64,000 bases of DNA from Pelagibacterium lentulum (GCF_003992625.1 NZ_RZMW01000037.1:186001-250000); one strand, 5' to 3'. Shown: positions 17,422 to 25,894, counted from the stretch's first letter. Numbers and translations: made by a program. The notes: generated by a model not told the origin, from the letters alone.

Positions 17422-17619
17422 TTAGCGGTCTATGACTGTTGCGGACAGCGTATTGCTGCAAGCGGCGGCGTTGCCGACAACGCTTTCAACGCAGAATTCG
17501 GCTGTCATTGAAAATTCAGCCGTATCGGGCTGCGAGCCATTGACCTGGGTAATCGCCAACACGACAACGACCAGGCTTGCGACCAAGGCAGTCATGCTGA
17601 CTAAACGCTGTGCGTTCAT
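17422..17619 (-). CDS. Small secreted protein of unknown function
   Basis: A 65-residue protein starting MNAQRLVSMTALVASLVVVV, a clear signal peptide or membrane anchor, then a short mature part with Cys residues (FCVESVVGNAAACSN). ATG at 17619 is preferred since GGGGAGG lies 8 bases upstream; the frame extends 18 codons further without support. It stands alone. It is probably real because of the RBS and signal sequence, but nothing in it identifies a function. Confidence 0.55.
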   Translation of the reverse strand: MNAQRLVSMTALVASLVVVVLAITQVNGSQPDTAEFSMTAEFCVESVVGNAAACSNTLSATVIDR

Positions 17620-17738
17620 AATGGTGGCCTCCCCGCACGTGGTTTGAGACATCAACAAACATTGACGAAACATTAACGCCGCGAATGTCCGAGGATGCGC
17701 TAAATATTAACGATTGGCAAGGGCGGGCCAAAGTAGTG

Positions 17739-17779
17739 GAAAAAGGGAGAGAGCGCCAATGGACGGCGGCGCTCTCTCC
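17739..17779 (-). terminator. Rho-independent terminator (leftward)
   Basis: Perfect 12-bp stem GGAGAGAGCGCC (17746-17757) / GGCGCTCTCTCC (17768-17779), 10-base loop. Read on the minus strand it runs into CTTTTTCC. It would end the transcript from the receiver-like gene about 190 bases after its stop. Confidence 0.7.
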
Positions 17780-17976
17780 AGATGAAAGGCGGGGCCAGGA
17801 CGCACAGTCCACATCGCCTTTCGCAATCGCAGTTCGGGAGGAAAACCGCGATCTTTGTGTGCCCTTTTGGGGGGCGAAGAAAGCGGGAGGAATGGTGTAA
17901 ATACGACCATTGGGGGGACGTATTCAGGAGCGCATTCCTCCCTATCGGGCCCAGCCGGGGACGCGGTGGCTAGGCC
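17741..17976 (-). ncRNA. Hairpin-rich region, candidate structured RNA or 3'UTR
   Basis: This gene-free stretch following the receiver-like gene holds a run of hairpins. Stems: 17947-17951/17972-17976 (GGGCC/GGCCC) with inner AGCC/GGCT; nested 17885-17894/17933-17942 (GGGAGGAATG/CATTCCTCCC) around 17900-17905/17919-17924 (AATACG/CGTATT); 17785-17791/17815-17821 (AAAGGCG/CGCCTTT); and 17746-17757/17768-17779. The last, read leftward, is followed by CTTTTT, like a terminator. The leftward transcript would show two TCCTCCC segments that could pair with ribosome binding sites. A 3'UTR-derived small RNA is one reading. Confidence 0.4.
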
Positions 17977-18419
17977 CGAATAGGCCAGGTGAGCGTTTCG
18001 CGCACCCAGTAACTTGTCAGATGTGCCATTTCGGCGCGATACGCCTCTGAATCAGCGAGGCGCTCGAACACAGCTCTGGCGCCGGCCGAAATCAGGGCGT
18101 TTCGCAGTTCCCCATCAAGGCTTGGCGCAATTGCAACGACGGGCACATCGGCCTCGTCGGCAATATCGCGGATGCTGGCGATGAATTCTTCCGTGGCAGC
18201 CGAATGGGCCTTCAGATCGACGATGATCATGTCCGGCTTGCGTTCAGGAGCACCAAACAGAAGCGCCTTTACGGTCTTTCCGGCCCGCTTCGCAGGTCCA
18301 ATCCAGACCAGACGCGCAGGGGTTGCCGCTTCATGAAGCGTGCGGCGCAACAGGCGCGCAGAATGCACATGGTCATCGACCAGCACAAATGTCGGCAAGT
18401 TTGCTGCGCTGTTGCTCAT
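17970..18419 (-). CDS. Degenerate response-regulator receiver protein
   Basis: A 149-residue single-domain protein shaped like a CheY receiver: TFVLVDDHVHSARLLRRTLHEA supplies strand 1 and the acidic pair, and PDMIIVDLKA the strand-3 Asp. However strand 4 reads VVAIAPS (Ala/Pro where Thr/Ser is usual) and the strand-5 Lys is missing (GARAVFERL), so it may not be a normal phospho-acceptor. ATG at 18419 is chosen for AGAGGTC upstream. No output domain follows. It is divergent from the TPR membrane protein gene 275 bp away and followed by a hairpin-rich leader or UTR. Could be a phosphorylation-independent pseudo-receiver. Confidence 0.65.
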   Translation of the reverse strand: MSNSAANLPTFVLVDDHVHSARLLRRTLHEAATPARLVWIGPAKRAGKTVKALLFGAPERKPDMIIVDLKAHSAATEEFIASIRDIADEADVPVVAIAPSLDGELRNALISAGARAVFERLADSEAYRAEMAHLTSYWVRETLTWPIRA

Positions 18420-18694
18420 GACCTCTTTCCAGCATTCAAAGAGCCGCGCAGGCCAGCCTTGGACGGCCAGTTCCGGTGCCCTCAATGTTTCATTAAATCC
18501 GGTTGCTTACGCGACGCCCTCCGCCAAGGTCGAGCGCGTATGTGATATTGCCCGAATTCCGTTAGCAACGGTTCGGGCGTAGTATCTGAGCGCCATATGG
18601 ATGAAAGTGTGACGAGCTACCATGTTAGTTGGCGTAAACCTGTGTAAAACCGTTTCTGATTTACATGTAAAATGGAGGCGCGTAGGCTAGGGCT

Positions 18695-20491
18695 TTGAAA
18701 GGTAGGGGCCTGAAAGTGCGAGAGGGGAGCACATTTTCGGGAGACGACGATTCTGCCGCAGTTCGCCAAGCTCTGGACGAATTGCTGGCATGGGAGCCTA
18801 TGCGCCGTTCTCCCCAATTGGGAGCCTTCCTCGCTTACGTCGTCGAAGCAAGGCTTGCAGGGGACGCTGGAGCCATAAAGGCTTATTCCATTGCTGTCGA
18901 TGTTTTTGGCCGAGCCGCCGACTTCGATCCGCAACGAGATCCGATCGTCAGGGTTCAGGCGCGACGGTTGCGCGCTCTGCTTGCTGAATTCTATCAGTCC
19001 GGCAATGCCGAAGCGCCCATCGAGATTGTCTTGCCCATCGGCGGCTATGTGCCGGAGTTCCGTGCTCGGATGCTTGAGCAATTGCCGCCCGAGCAGCAGC
19101 CCGTGGCTCCGATCTATCAGGATGGCGCTCGGGCGAAGCAATCAGTCAAGCCCCAAACTGAAACGGGGCGGCCTCGTGCCGTGTGGGCTGTCGGTATATT
19201 GGCGCTCGCGATACTAATACTCGCGGGGATCTATTGGACTTCTCTGAGCGAGCGTACCGGTGTAGCGGTGCCAGTTGCGCAGCCGGCAATGCCGTTCGTC
19301 ATCGTCGAGGAGTTCGAGAGTTTGATCGATGACCGGCGGGGTGTTCCTCTCGTTGCGGGTCTTGCCATCGAGCTCGTTACCGATCTCAACCAGTTTCCCG
19401 ATCTTTCCGCGCGTTATGGCGATACTCAGGCCGAAGTTACTCAGGGCGATCTTGCGCTTGGACAGCCGATCTACATGCTGTCGGGGGTGGTGCGACGGAC
19501 CGAACAGGGGGTGCGTTACAGTGTTCTGCTCCGGGAGCACAATAGCGAAGCCGCATTTGCCAGCGTCGATGTCTCGGTCCCTTTGGATAACGGTAATCCG
19601 CAGATGTCTCTTGATGATGTCGCTCGCATGATTGCTATCAGGCTTGGCAGTCCGCGCGGACCACTCCATGCTGCAACGCGGCAATGGTTGGCATCGAGCA
19701 CTGCGTCCGACCTTGTGCTTGAGCCTTATCCCTGCTTCATCGCAGCGGCATTGTTTCGCGAGCAGCGCCTTCTGATCGATGCAACTCAGGTGGAAAGGTG
19801 CGCCGAAGCTGGCGCGCGCGGCGGCGACTCAGAAAGCCAGGCACTTCTTGCGCTGATTACGGCAGATCGAGGCTGGCGGATCGGCAGTGACAATGAAGAA
19901 GGAGCAGCGCTGCTGGCTGAAGGCGGACGGCTCGCCGACGAGGCCATTCGTATAGAGCCCATCAGCGCGTTCAATTGGGCGTCGCGTGGATTTGTGGCCT
20001 TGCTTGGCGGCGATACGCTGCAGGCGCGCGAGTATTACAGCACGGCCATGCAACTCAATCCGGCTGCTGTCGACATGCTGGCCGACTACGCCTATGTCGA
20101 GGCGCAGATCGGCAATTGGCAATTGGCAAATTCACTTTCGGCGCTTGCCTTTTCGGTCGAGAGCGATCCGCCCAACTTCTACTACTCCGTGCCGGCGCTT
20201 CATGCCTTGCGGGACGGTGATTATAGGGCTGCCGTCGAATTTGGAGAGAGGATGATCGAGGGTCTGCCGGATCTGGGGTCTGCGGTTCTGGTCTCGGCTG
20301 GCGGCCATCTGCGCGACAACACAGTAATCAACGCATACCTGCCACGACTTCTCGCAAGCAACAGGTTTCGACGCATGGGGATTATGCCTGCTTTGCGTTA
20401 CCACATACTCGATACCGAACTGTTGCGTGTCCTGAGCAACGGAATTTCTCATGCCGGTGTACCTGTTGACAGGCTGGCCCGGCCATTTTGA
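18695..20491 (+). CDS. Membrane-anchored TPR protein with adenylate-cyclase-associated N-terminal domain
   Basis: About 598 residues in three parts. Residues ~20-125 match a domain found at the N terminus of many rhizobial cyclase-like and TPR proteins (SPQLGAFLAYVVEARLAGDAGAIKAYSIAVDVFG, FDPQRDPIVRVQARRLRALL, VLPIGGYVPEF). One membrane helix follows (~153-173, VWAVGILALAILILAGIYW). The remainder resembles the TolB-like plus tetratricopeptide part (LADEAIRIEPISAFNWASRGFVALLGGDTLQAREYYSTAMQLNPAAVDM). TTG at 18695 is the longest start; GTG at 18716 with GGTAGGGG upstream is equally plausible. No cyclase catalytic domain is present. Likely a signalling or transcription-linked sensor; role unproven. 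Confidence 0.75.
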   Translation: MKGRGLKVREGSTFSGDDDSAAVRQALDELLAWEPMRRSPQLGAFLAYVVEARLAGDAGAIKAYSIAVDVFGRAADFDPQRDPIVRVQARRLRALLAEFYQSGNAEAPIEIVLPIGGYVPEFRARMLEQLPPEQQPVAPIYQDGARAKQSVKPQTETGRPRAVWAVGILALAILILAGIYWTSLSERTGVAVPVAQPAMPFVIVEEFESLIDDRRGVPLVAGLAIELVTDLNQFPDLSARYGDTQAEVTQGDLALGQPIYMLSGVVRRTEQGVRYSVLLREHNSEAAFASVDVSVPLDNGNPQMSLDDVARMIAIRLGSPRGPLHAATRQWLASSTASDLVLEPYPCFIAAALFREQRLLIDATQVERCAEAGARGGDSESQALLALITADRGWRIGSDNEEGAALLAEGGRLADEAIRIEPISAFNWASRGFVALLGGDTLQAREYYSTAMQLNPAAVDMLADYAYVEAQIGNWQLANSLSALAFSVESDPPNFYYSVPALHALRDGDYRAAVEFGERMIEGLPDLGSAVLVSAGGHLRDNTVINAYLPRLLASNRFRRMGIMPALRYHILDTELLRVLSNGISHAGVPVDRLARPF

Positions 20492-20505
20492 AATGGAGGC
20501 GATCA

Positions 20506-21504
20506 ATGACATTCCGGGCACTGCTGACAGACAAGGACAAGCACGGCAAGGTCTCGTCCCGAGTTGCTGAACTGGACGAACGGGACCTCCCCGATGGCAA
20601 TGTTTTGCTGGCGATCGACTGGACGGGGTTCAATTACAAGGATGGTTTGGCGCTGACCGGGCGCGGGGGGATCGTGCGCAGCTATCCCCATATTGGCGGC
20701 GTTGATTTTGCAGGGAGGGTCATTGAGAGCACCGATGGCCGCTATCATCCGGGACAGGCGGTTATCCTGACGGGCTGGCGGGTGGGTGAGTGGCATTGGG
20801 GCGGGTTCGCGACACGGGCGCGGGTCAATGCAGATTGGCTGGTTCCCATGCCCAAAGGGATGTCCACGCGAGATGCCATGGTCATCGGAACTGCGGGGTT
20901 GACGGCCATGCTGGCAATCAACCGCCTCAAATCGGAGGGCATACGCGCCGCCGGCAGTACGAATGGCCCGGTGCTTGTAACCGGGGCAGGCGGAGGCGTG
21001 GGATCAATTGCGACTTTGTTGCTGGCACGGCTCGGCTATGAGGTACATGTGGTAACAGGGCGGGAAGAGGTACACGACGATCTCAAGGCTCTTGGGGCCA
21101 ATATGGTCCTTGGCCGGGACGCTCTTGAGGCTAGCGAAAAAGGTTTGCTCAAGCCGCGTTGGCGCGGCGCCATCGACAATGTCGGTGGCGCGCCATTGGC
21201 TTCCCTGCTTAAACAAATTGAGCCAGGTGGTTGCGTGGCAGCCGTGGGGCTTGCCGCTGGTGCCAATTGGGACGCCAGCGTTGTGCCCTTCATTCTGCGT
21301 GGGATTACCCTTGCCGGTATCGATAGCGTCATGCAGCCCTTTGACGCGCGAATGGCGGCGTGGGATCGGCTGACCACCTTGTTCAGTTCAACAGTTTACG
21401 AGCGTATGGTAACTGAAGCCGCGCTGGCAGATCTGCCTGCGCTTTCCGAGGACATTCTTGCGGGAAGAGTGCGTGGACGGGTGATTGTCAAACCTTCGGC
21501 GTAG
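20506..21504 (+). CDS. acuI: Acrylyl-CoA reductase-like MDR oxidoreductase
   Basis: NADPH-dependent medium-chain reductase of the AcuI/YhdH type, which reduces acryloyl-CoA to propionyl-CoA. ATG at 20506 follows TGGAGG by 6 bases, 332 residues as usual for AcuI. Visible blocks: DWTGFNYKDGLALTGRGGIVRSYPHIGGVDFAGRV, the substrate-loop HWGGFATRARVNADWLVPMP, and the nucleotide-binding VLVTGAGGGVGSIATLLLARLGYEV. The C-terminal IDSVMQPFDARMAAWDRL is also family-typical. It begins 15 bp after the TPR gene, but the two need not be related in function. No DMSP lyase is seen nearby. Confidence 0.88.
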   Translation: MTFRALLTDKDKHGKVSSRVAELDERDLPDGNVLLAIDWTGFNYKDGLALTGRGGIVRSYPHIGGVDFAGRVIESTDGRYHPGQAVILTGWRVGEWHWGGFATRARVNADWLVPMPKGMSTRDAMVIGTAGLTAMLAINRLKSEGIRAAGSTNGPVLVTGAGGGVGSIATLLLARLGYEVHVVTGREEVHDDLKALGANMVLGRDALEASEKGLLKPRWRGAIDNVGGAPLASLLKQIEPGGCVAAVGLAAGANWDASVVPFILRGITLAGIDSVMQPFDARMAAWDRLTTLFSSTVYERMVTEAALADLPALSEDILAGRVRGRVIVKPSA

Positions 21505-21599
21505 GGGCGCCGAGAACTTGCTCGGATGCAGAAGATAACGCTTTTCAGCAATAGAAACTGCTAACGTCAAATTAACGCATCGTTGCTAGACATTGTCCC

Positions 21600-21878
21600 A
21601 TGAGTACTGTCGGTGGCTACAAAAAGATGAACTGGAACTCCAAGCAGCCTGCCTGGAAAGAGTTCGAAATTGCGCGCGCACGCCGCCGCAACGCCATCAA
21701 GCAGTTCCAGGCTCAGTCCGACGCTTTGGCTTATGCTTTCAGCAACGCCTTTAACAACCAGATCAACGGTGTTGGGGAAGTTGCGGCCATGACCGCACAA
21801 GCGCGGCTTAACAAGCGCGTTGCCGAAATGCAAAAAAGCATGGAAGCCAATTATGCCAAGCTCGACAAGCTGGTGTGA
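21600..21878 (+). CDS. Small hydrophilic protein of unknown function
   Basis: A 92-residue, helix-rich, soluble protein (MNWNSKQPAWKEFEIARARRRNA, then NNQINGVGEVAAMTAQARLNKRVAEMQKSMEANYAKLDKLV). The amphipathic C-terminal half could form a coiled coil. No ribosome binding site precedes the ATG at 21600, and the TAGACATT a few bases upstream could be a -10-like box, so a leaderless mRNA is possible; ATG at 21627 is the alternative. The even charge pattern and lack of shadowing gene suggest it is real. No family recognised. Confidence 0.55.
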   Translation: MSTVGGYKKMNWNSKQPAWKEFEIARARRRNAIKQFQAQSDALAYAFSNAFNNQINGVGEVAAMTAQARLNKRVAEMQKSMEANYAKLDKLV

Positions 21879-21939
21879 TTAAGCGCGCAATCTTACACCC
21901 GCAATTTCTCGGCATAGGAAAAGTCGACAATATCGGATG

Positions 21940-22269
21940 TTAATGCGGCGTTGCCTTTGAAAAAACGTTGATGACAATAACGCCGGCAACGATCAATACC
22001 ATGCCGATCACTGCGGGGGCGTCGAGCATCTGGCGATAAAGCACCCATCCGGCAATAGAGATCAAAACGATCCCGAGGCCTGACCATATTGCATAGGCGA
22101 CGCCGACCGGCAGCGTGCGCAGGGTCAGCGAGAGGAAAAAGAAGGCTGCAGCGTAGCCTGCAACGACGATCAGGCTTGGGCCTAACCGGGTAAAGCCATC
22201 GGCGGCCTTAAGGGCAGATGTGGCAATGACTTCAAAAACGATGGCTGTCAGCAAATAAACATAGGTCAT
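21940..22269 (-). CDS. Small multidrug resistance (SMR) family transporter
   Basis: A 109-residue four-helix inner-membrane antiporter of the EmrE/SugE/Gdx superfamily, which works as an antiparallel dimer. The essential membrane Glu is in YLLTAIVFEVIATSALKAADGF (Glu13); PVGVAYAIWSGLGIVLISIAGW matches helix 3. It is the last gene of the metallophosphoesterase-MurL-MurD operon and overlaps the ligase by 4 bp (ATGA), so it is co-translated with cell-wall genes. Whether it exports drugs or guanidinium cannot be told; the AYAIWSGLG motif fits EmrE-like members. Confidence 0.9.
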   Translation of the reverse strand: MTYVYLLTAIVFEVIATSALKAADGFTRLGPSLIVVAGYAAAFFFLSLTLRTLPVGVAYAIWSGLGIVLISIAGWVLYRQMLDAPAVIGMVLIVAGVIVINVFSKATPH

Positions 22270-23558
22270 GAAGCGGCCTTATCGCCAAAAAGGGATTGCG
22301 CGAGCGCCTTGAACCTGTCGCCGCGCTCTTCAAAGTTGCGGAACTGGTTGTAGCTCGGAGCACCGGGCGACAAAATAACAGTATCGAAGGTGTCTTTTGG
22401 CACCTTGGCTAGAGCCTGCATTGCCTCGTCAAGAGTATTGGCCTTAATCACCGGGATGGGGGTGTTTTCGCTGACCATCCTGCCCAACCGCATCCCTGTG
22501 ACCGGCAAACAGCACAGCATGACAACGCTTGTTAGCCCCATGAGGTTTGCAAGGTCTGTATAATCCTGCTGGCGCTCATGGCCGCCTGCGACAAGTGCGA
22601 TTTTTTTGCCCTTGTAGGCAGCGAGGGCGACCTTGGTTGCCTCGGGGGTGGTCGAGATGGAGTCGTCGACAAACAGAAGATCTCCGACCTGCAATTCCTC
22701 GAGCCGGTGGGGCAGGGGCACAAACGCCTCAATGCCGGCAAAAATGCCCTCGCGCGTGGCACCTGCTGCCAGTGCTATGGCGGCAGCCAGCCGTGCATTA
22801 TCGTGATTGTGTGCGCCTTTGAGCCGCGACGTCATGGCCGCCATAAGAATTTCATCGCTCAGGTCGATGTCGAGTGGCGGGACATGCTGGGTGCCCGCCG
22901 GGATCGTGGCTTTTACCCGTTCGACGGTCGCAGCCTGCGGGCCGATGGCGACCAGCTTTGGACCCTTGGCGATCAGATTGAGCTTGTCGCGGTAGTAGGT
23001 ATCCAATCCCCCGTGCCAATCCACGTGTTCGGGATAGAGGTTGGAAATCGCAGCAATATCGGGTGCGAAGTCGATATCGGCCGTTTGGTAGGAGGAAAGC
23101 TCCAACACCACTGTCTGCGCCTTGTCGGTGGCATCGAGCGGCGGAATACCGACATTGCCTGCCAAGATCACATCCACCCCGGAATGCTTGAGCATGAGAT
23201 GCACAAGCGTTGCGGTCGTCGATTTGCCTTTGGTGCCTGAAATGGCGACGACTGTGCGACCGTCGCGATAATGGGCACCCCAAAGATTGAGGTTCGAGGT
23301 TACTTTGATACCGGCTTCCCTGGCGCTCTGAAAAATGGGCTTGTAGAGCGAAACGCCAGGGCTTTTGACAATCAACCCAAAACGCGAAACGTCTTGCGCT
23401 GCTTCAGGGGTGACGAAAGTGGCGCCATCCAGTTGGGCCTCGCCATCATCGCTGGTGACGAACAGTTCGAGTTCGGGGTGCTGTTTGCGCAGGAAAGCTG
23501 CGGTGGAGCGCGCTTCGCGTCCGGCGCCGTAAAGCAGAACGGGACCATCAATTTGCAT
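22266..23558 (-). CDS. murD2: MurD2-type UDP-MurNAc-L-alanine--L-glutamate ligase
   Basis: Mur ligase adding glutamate to UDP-MurNAc-L-Ala with ATP, in cytosolic peptidoglycan precursor synthesis. ATG at 23558 begins MQIDGPVLLYGAGREA and gives 430 residues; it overlaps the MurL gene by 11 bp. The P-loop is GTKGKST (residues 108-114), followed by the family blocks LELSSYQTADI, YPEHVDWHGG, GAHNHDNARLAAAIA (Asn/His ligands), FVDDSISTTPEAT and LSPGAPSYNQFRNFEERGDRF. Its pairing with MurL is the hallmark of MurD2, which uses L-Glu and not D-Glu (shown in Xanthomonas). L-Glu specificity is inferred from context, and a canonical MurD in a dcw cluster may exist elsewhere. Confidence 0.85.
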   Translation of the reverse strand: MQIDGPVLLYGAGREARSTAAFLRKQHPELELFVTSDDGEAQLDGATFVTPEAAQDVSRFGLIVKSPGVSLYKPIFQSAREAGIKVTSNLNLWGAHYRDGRTVVAISGTKGKSTTATLVHLMLKHSGVDVILAGNVGIPPLDATDKAQTVVLELSSYQTADIDFAPDIAAISNLYPEHVDWHGGLDTYYRDKLNLIAKGPKLVAIGPQAATVERVKATIPAGTQHVPPLDIDLSDEILMAAMTSRLKGAHNHDNARLAAAIALAAGATREGIFAGIEAFVPLPHRLEELQVGDLLFVDDSISTTPEATKVALAAYKGKKIALVAGGHERQQDYTDLANLMGLTSVVMLCCLPVTGMRLGRMVSENTPIPVIKANTLDEAMQALAKVPKDTFDTVILSPGAPSYNQFRNFEERGDRFKALAQSLFGDKAAS

Positions 23559-24915
23559 GAGGAAACACCGCTTTCTCAATTTGGGCAGGGATAAGATGCT
23601 GGTCGCTATCGACAAACAGATCCGCATAGGCGGTTTGGAGCTTGGCCTGCGAATAGAATGCGATGAGGTCATCGCGTAGCGCCTGGACCACTGCAGTATT
23701 GCGCCAGTCGGGATGGTCGGAGATTTTCCACAAACAGGCTGCGGCCTCGAGAATTTCGCCGACACATTCCCAGGGTTTATGCCCGACAATGCCGACAAGT
23801 TCGCGATAAGGAGCGATATTGTCAGGATTGTCCAAGACGTTTGTATCGAAAATCTTCGTGAGACGCTCGATCCCCATTTCCGGCGCGAAGATCAGAAAGA
23901 CAAACAGGCATTTGGGGCATTTTCCACACCAGAGCGGGCCGGAATTGCCAGCTTGCAGGAAATTGCGGTTACAACTCGAGAATACATCGTCAAACCGCGT
24001 CCCGCGCGCAAACAGACGCGCGATCCTTGCTTCCGAATAAGGACGCAATAGAGAGAAATACTCGATCGCGCCGCCTGAAACCCGATAGAGCAGGGATTGA
24101 ATATGGCGTTCAAATTCAAGGGATTTTGAGTGTTGATGATTGGCTTCCCGACCGTCGAATTCGATGTTGCCCTCGCTGGCGGAGCGCTCATTGGAAAGCA
24201 CGATCCGGTTGTATCCAAAGAGCAGGCTGGCAAGGCTAGCGATCATGGAATTGATCGCCGTTGATGGGACGTGGCCATTATAGAAGCCGGGCTCCTTGCC
24301 GAGCCGGATCATTTCGGGATCGAGCACGCGGCGTACACCAATCATGTCGTGTGCGGCTCGTTCGGCTGAGGAAAGGATCGGGCCCTTGGGATTGACCGCA
24401 AACAGGGTCATTGCAATCCCGGCACGTTCGAGAAGATCGACGCTGACCAGCGAGTCCTTGCCGCCGCCGATCAGAACCAGTGCACGATCAGCAAGGTCTG
24501 GCTTTTCCACCGTAACAGAGGTCGCCGATACAGCAATATTGAGCTTGCCGAAGCGTTTGAGGTCGTTGCGGGCATAAAACTCGCCCAAGCCGTTCTCGTA
24601 GATATCGAGAAGGAAAGATCTGTCATCTGCGGCCAGAGAGAGCGCTGTCGCATCGATTTCAAATGGCGCGCGCAGCTTGTAATAGCTCACGCCCAGAACT
24701 GCTGCAGTCAGATCCAGAAGGTGAACAAAAACAGGAGATTGGGCCGCATCGCGATCAAATCCACCTGGGAATTGCAGTGCCTCGGTAAAGCTCAGGTCGC
24801 CGAGCCTATAGGTAAACTCGGCGCTACCGGATTCGATGTCGAACCGGGGACGCGCAATGATGAAGGCAGTGTCGCTCAAGACTGGACTCGCTGGCTGGCG
24901 TAAGGCGCAAATCAA
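23548..24915 (-). CDS. murL: MurL, UDP-MurNAc-L-Ala-L-Glu epimerase
   Basis: Inverts the terminal L-Glu of UDP-MurNAc-L-Ala-L-Glu to D-Glu, in an ATP-requiring reaction known from Xanthomonas MurL. The 455-residue protein shows the adenylating-type P-loop-like motif VLIGGGKDS (residues 148-155), the region IVLSNERSASEGNIEFDGREANHQHSKS, and a C-terminal Cys cluster C315...C330-x2-C333-x2-C336 (LWCGKCPKC) that could bind zinc. The start is TTG at 24915, the only one in keeping with the overlap with the preceding gene's stop; a TTG at 24879 is possible. Second gene of the leftward operon, before the MurD2 ligase. Family assignment rests on these motifs plus the neighbour. Confidence 0.82.
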   Translation of the reverse strand: MICALRQPASPVLSDTAFIIARPRFDIESGSAEFTYRLGDLSFTEALQFPGGFDRDAAQSPVFVHLLDLTAAVLGVSYYKLRAPFEIDATALSLAADDRSFLLDIYENGLGEFYARNDLKRFGKLNIAVSATSVTVEKPDLADRALVLIGGGKDSLVSVDLLERAGIAMTLFAVNPKGPILSSAERAAHDMIGVRRVLDPEMIRLGKEPGFYNGHVPSTAINSMIASLASLLFGYNRIVLSNERSASEGNIEFDGREANHQHSKSLEFERHIQSLLYRVSGGAIEYFSLLRPYSEARIARLFARGTRFDDVFSSCNRNFLQAGNSGPLWCGKCPKCLFVFLIFAPEMGIERLTKIFDTNVLDNPDNIAPYRELVGIVGHKPWECVGEILEAAACLWKISDHPDWRNTAVVQALRDDLIAFYSQAKLQTAYADLFVDSDQHLIPAQIEKAVFPHAN

Positions 24916-25799
24916 TAGATACGCATTTGTAGCCGTAATGCTATATCATCGCCAATGCGCTGATATCCATATTCGCGCATGACGCAATGCCATGTGTTTC
25001 CGCTCTTTTCAATGCCGAACAGGTTATAGCGCGCCGGCGCATCGTGTCCGTCAGGGGAGGCGGAAGCTGAAGCAACTCCGATGACGGGAATTTCCTTTTC
25101 CGGGCCAGCAATGCCGTGGATGGACGAGACATGGGTATGGCCGTGCAGGACAAGTTCCGCGCCATGTTGCGCCAAAACTGCCCGAACCGCGGGCGCATCC
25201 CACAAACCTTTGCGCTTTGACGCCGATTCCGGATTGGGCGGGTGGTGGATCATAACGACGCGAAAATAGCCCGCTTCGTCCAGAAGCTGCAAAAGCCGGG
25301 CGAGTCTTTCCAGTTGCGGTTGTCCCACGCGACCTGCGGCCACAAATGGCGGCGTGGGTATGGCGCTCGACACTCCGATTACCGCGACCTGTCCCACACG
25401 GCGCACGTAAGGAAACGGATTGTCGTTCAGTGTTTCGCCCGACATATAAGCGCCATATGCCGCGCAGGCATTTTTAAGCGCACCTTTGACATAGGCATCG
25501 TGATTTCCGGGAATCGCGCAGACTACTTCCGGCGTCCCAAGCCCTGCCAGCCATGTGGCGGCGCGCGCTGTTTCTTCCTCAAGCGCCAGATTAACGAGAT
25601 CGCCGGTCACGGCAGTCAGGTCCGGTTCCTGGCTCTTCATGTGAGCGGTCAAGCGGGAGAGTGTGTCCCGCCGCATACTGCCTTTCCGCTTTACGCGCCA
25701 ATTTATGAAGCCGGTAATTCTTTTGGACAGCAGATCGCGCGCATGCACCTTAGGGAGCGGTGCGAGATGAATGTCCGAAATATGCGCAAGTTTGATCAT
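24912..25799 (-). CDS. Calcineurin-like metallophosphoesterase
   Basis: Dinuclear-metal phosphoesterase of the CpdA/Icc-like group, 295 residues from ATG 25799 (MIKLAHISDIHL). Metal ligand motifs in order: SDIH, TGDLVN, GNHD (AIPGNHDAYVKG), HHPP (MIHHPPNPESAS) and GHTH (LHGHTHVSS). Known relatives hydrolyse 3',5'-cAMP, UDP-DAGH-like or other phosphoesters; substrate unknown here. First gene of the operon with murL, murD2 and the SMR transporter: its TGA overlaps the murL start. A role in cell-envelope precursor metabolism is an inference from this location. Confidence 0.88.
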   Translation of the reverse strand: MIKLAHISDIHLAPLPKVHARDLLSKRITGFINWRVKRKGSMRRDTLSRLTAHMKSQEPDLTAVTGDLVNLALEEETARAATWLAGLGTPEVVCAIPGNHDAYVKGALKNACAAYGAYMSGETLNDNPFPYVRRVGQVAVIGVSSAIPTPPFVAAGRVGQPQLERLARLLQLLDEAGYFRVVMIHHPPNPESASKRKGLWDAPAVRAVLAQHGAELVLHGHTHVSSIHGIAGPEKEIPVIGVASASASPDGHDAPARYNLFGIEKSGNTWHCVMREYGYQRIGDDIALRLQMRIY

Positions 25800-25894
25800 T
25801 ATGCATTCTATTGGCATGCGCGCTGCGGCAAGAAAATGGCCGATTGCTCAACTGATCACGTTTTGTCATGTGTTGGTGAACAAAAGGAAGTGCA

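Noticed and set aside
18617-19141. 174-codon minus-strand frame opposite the TPR protein gene
   Set aside because: It is the antisense shadow of the well-supported TPR protein.
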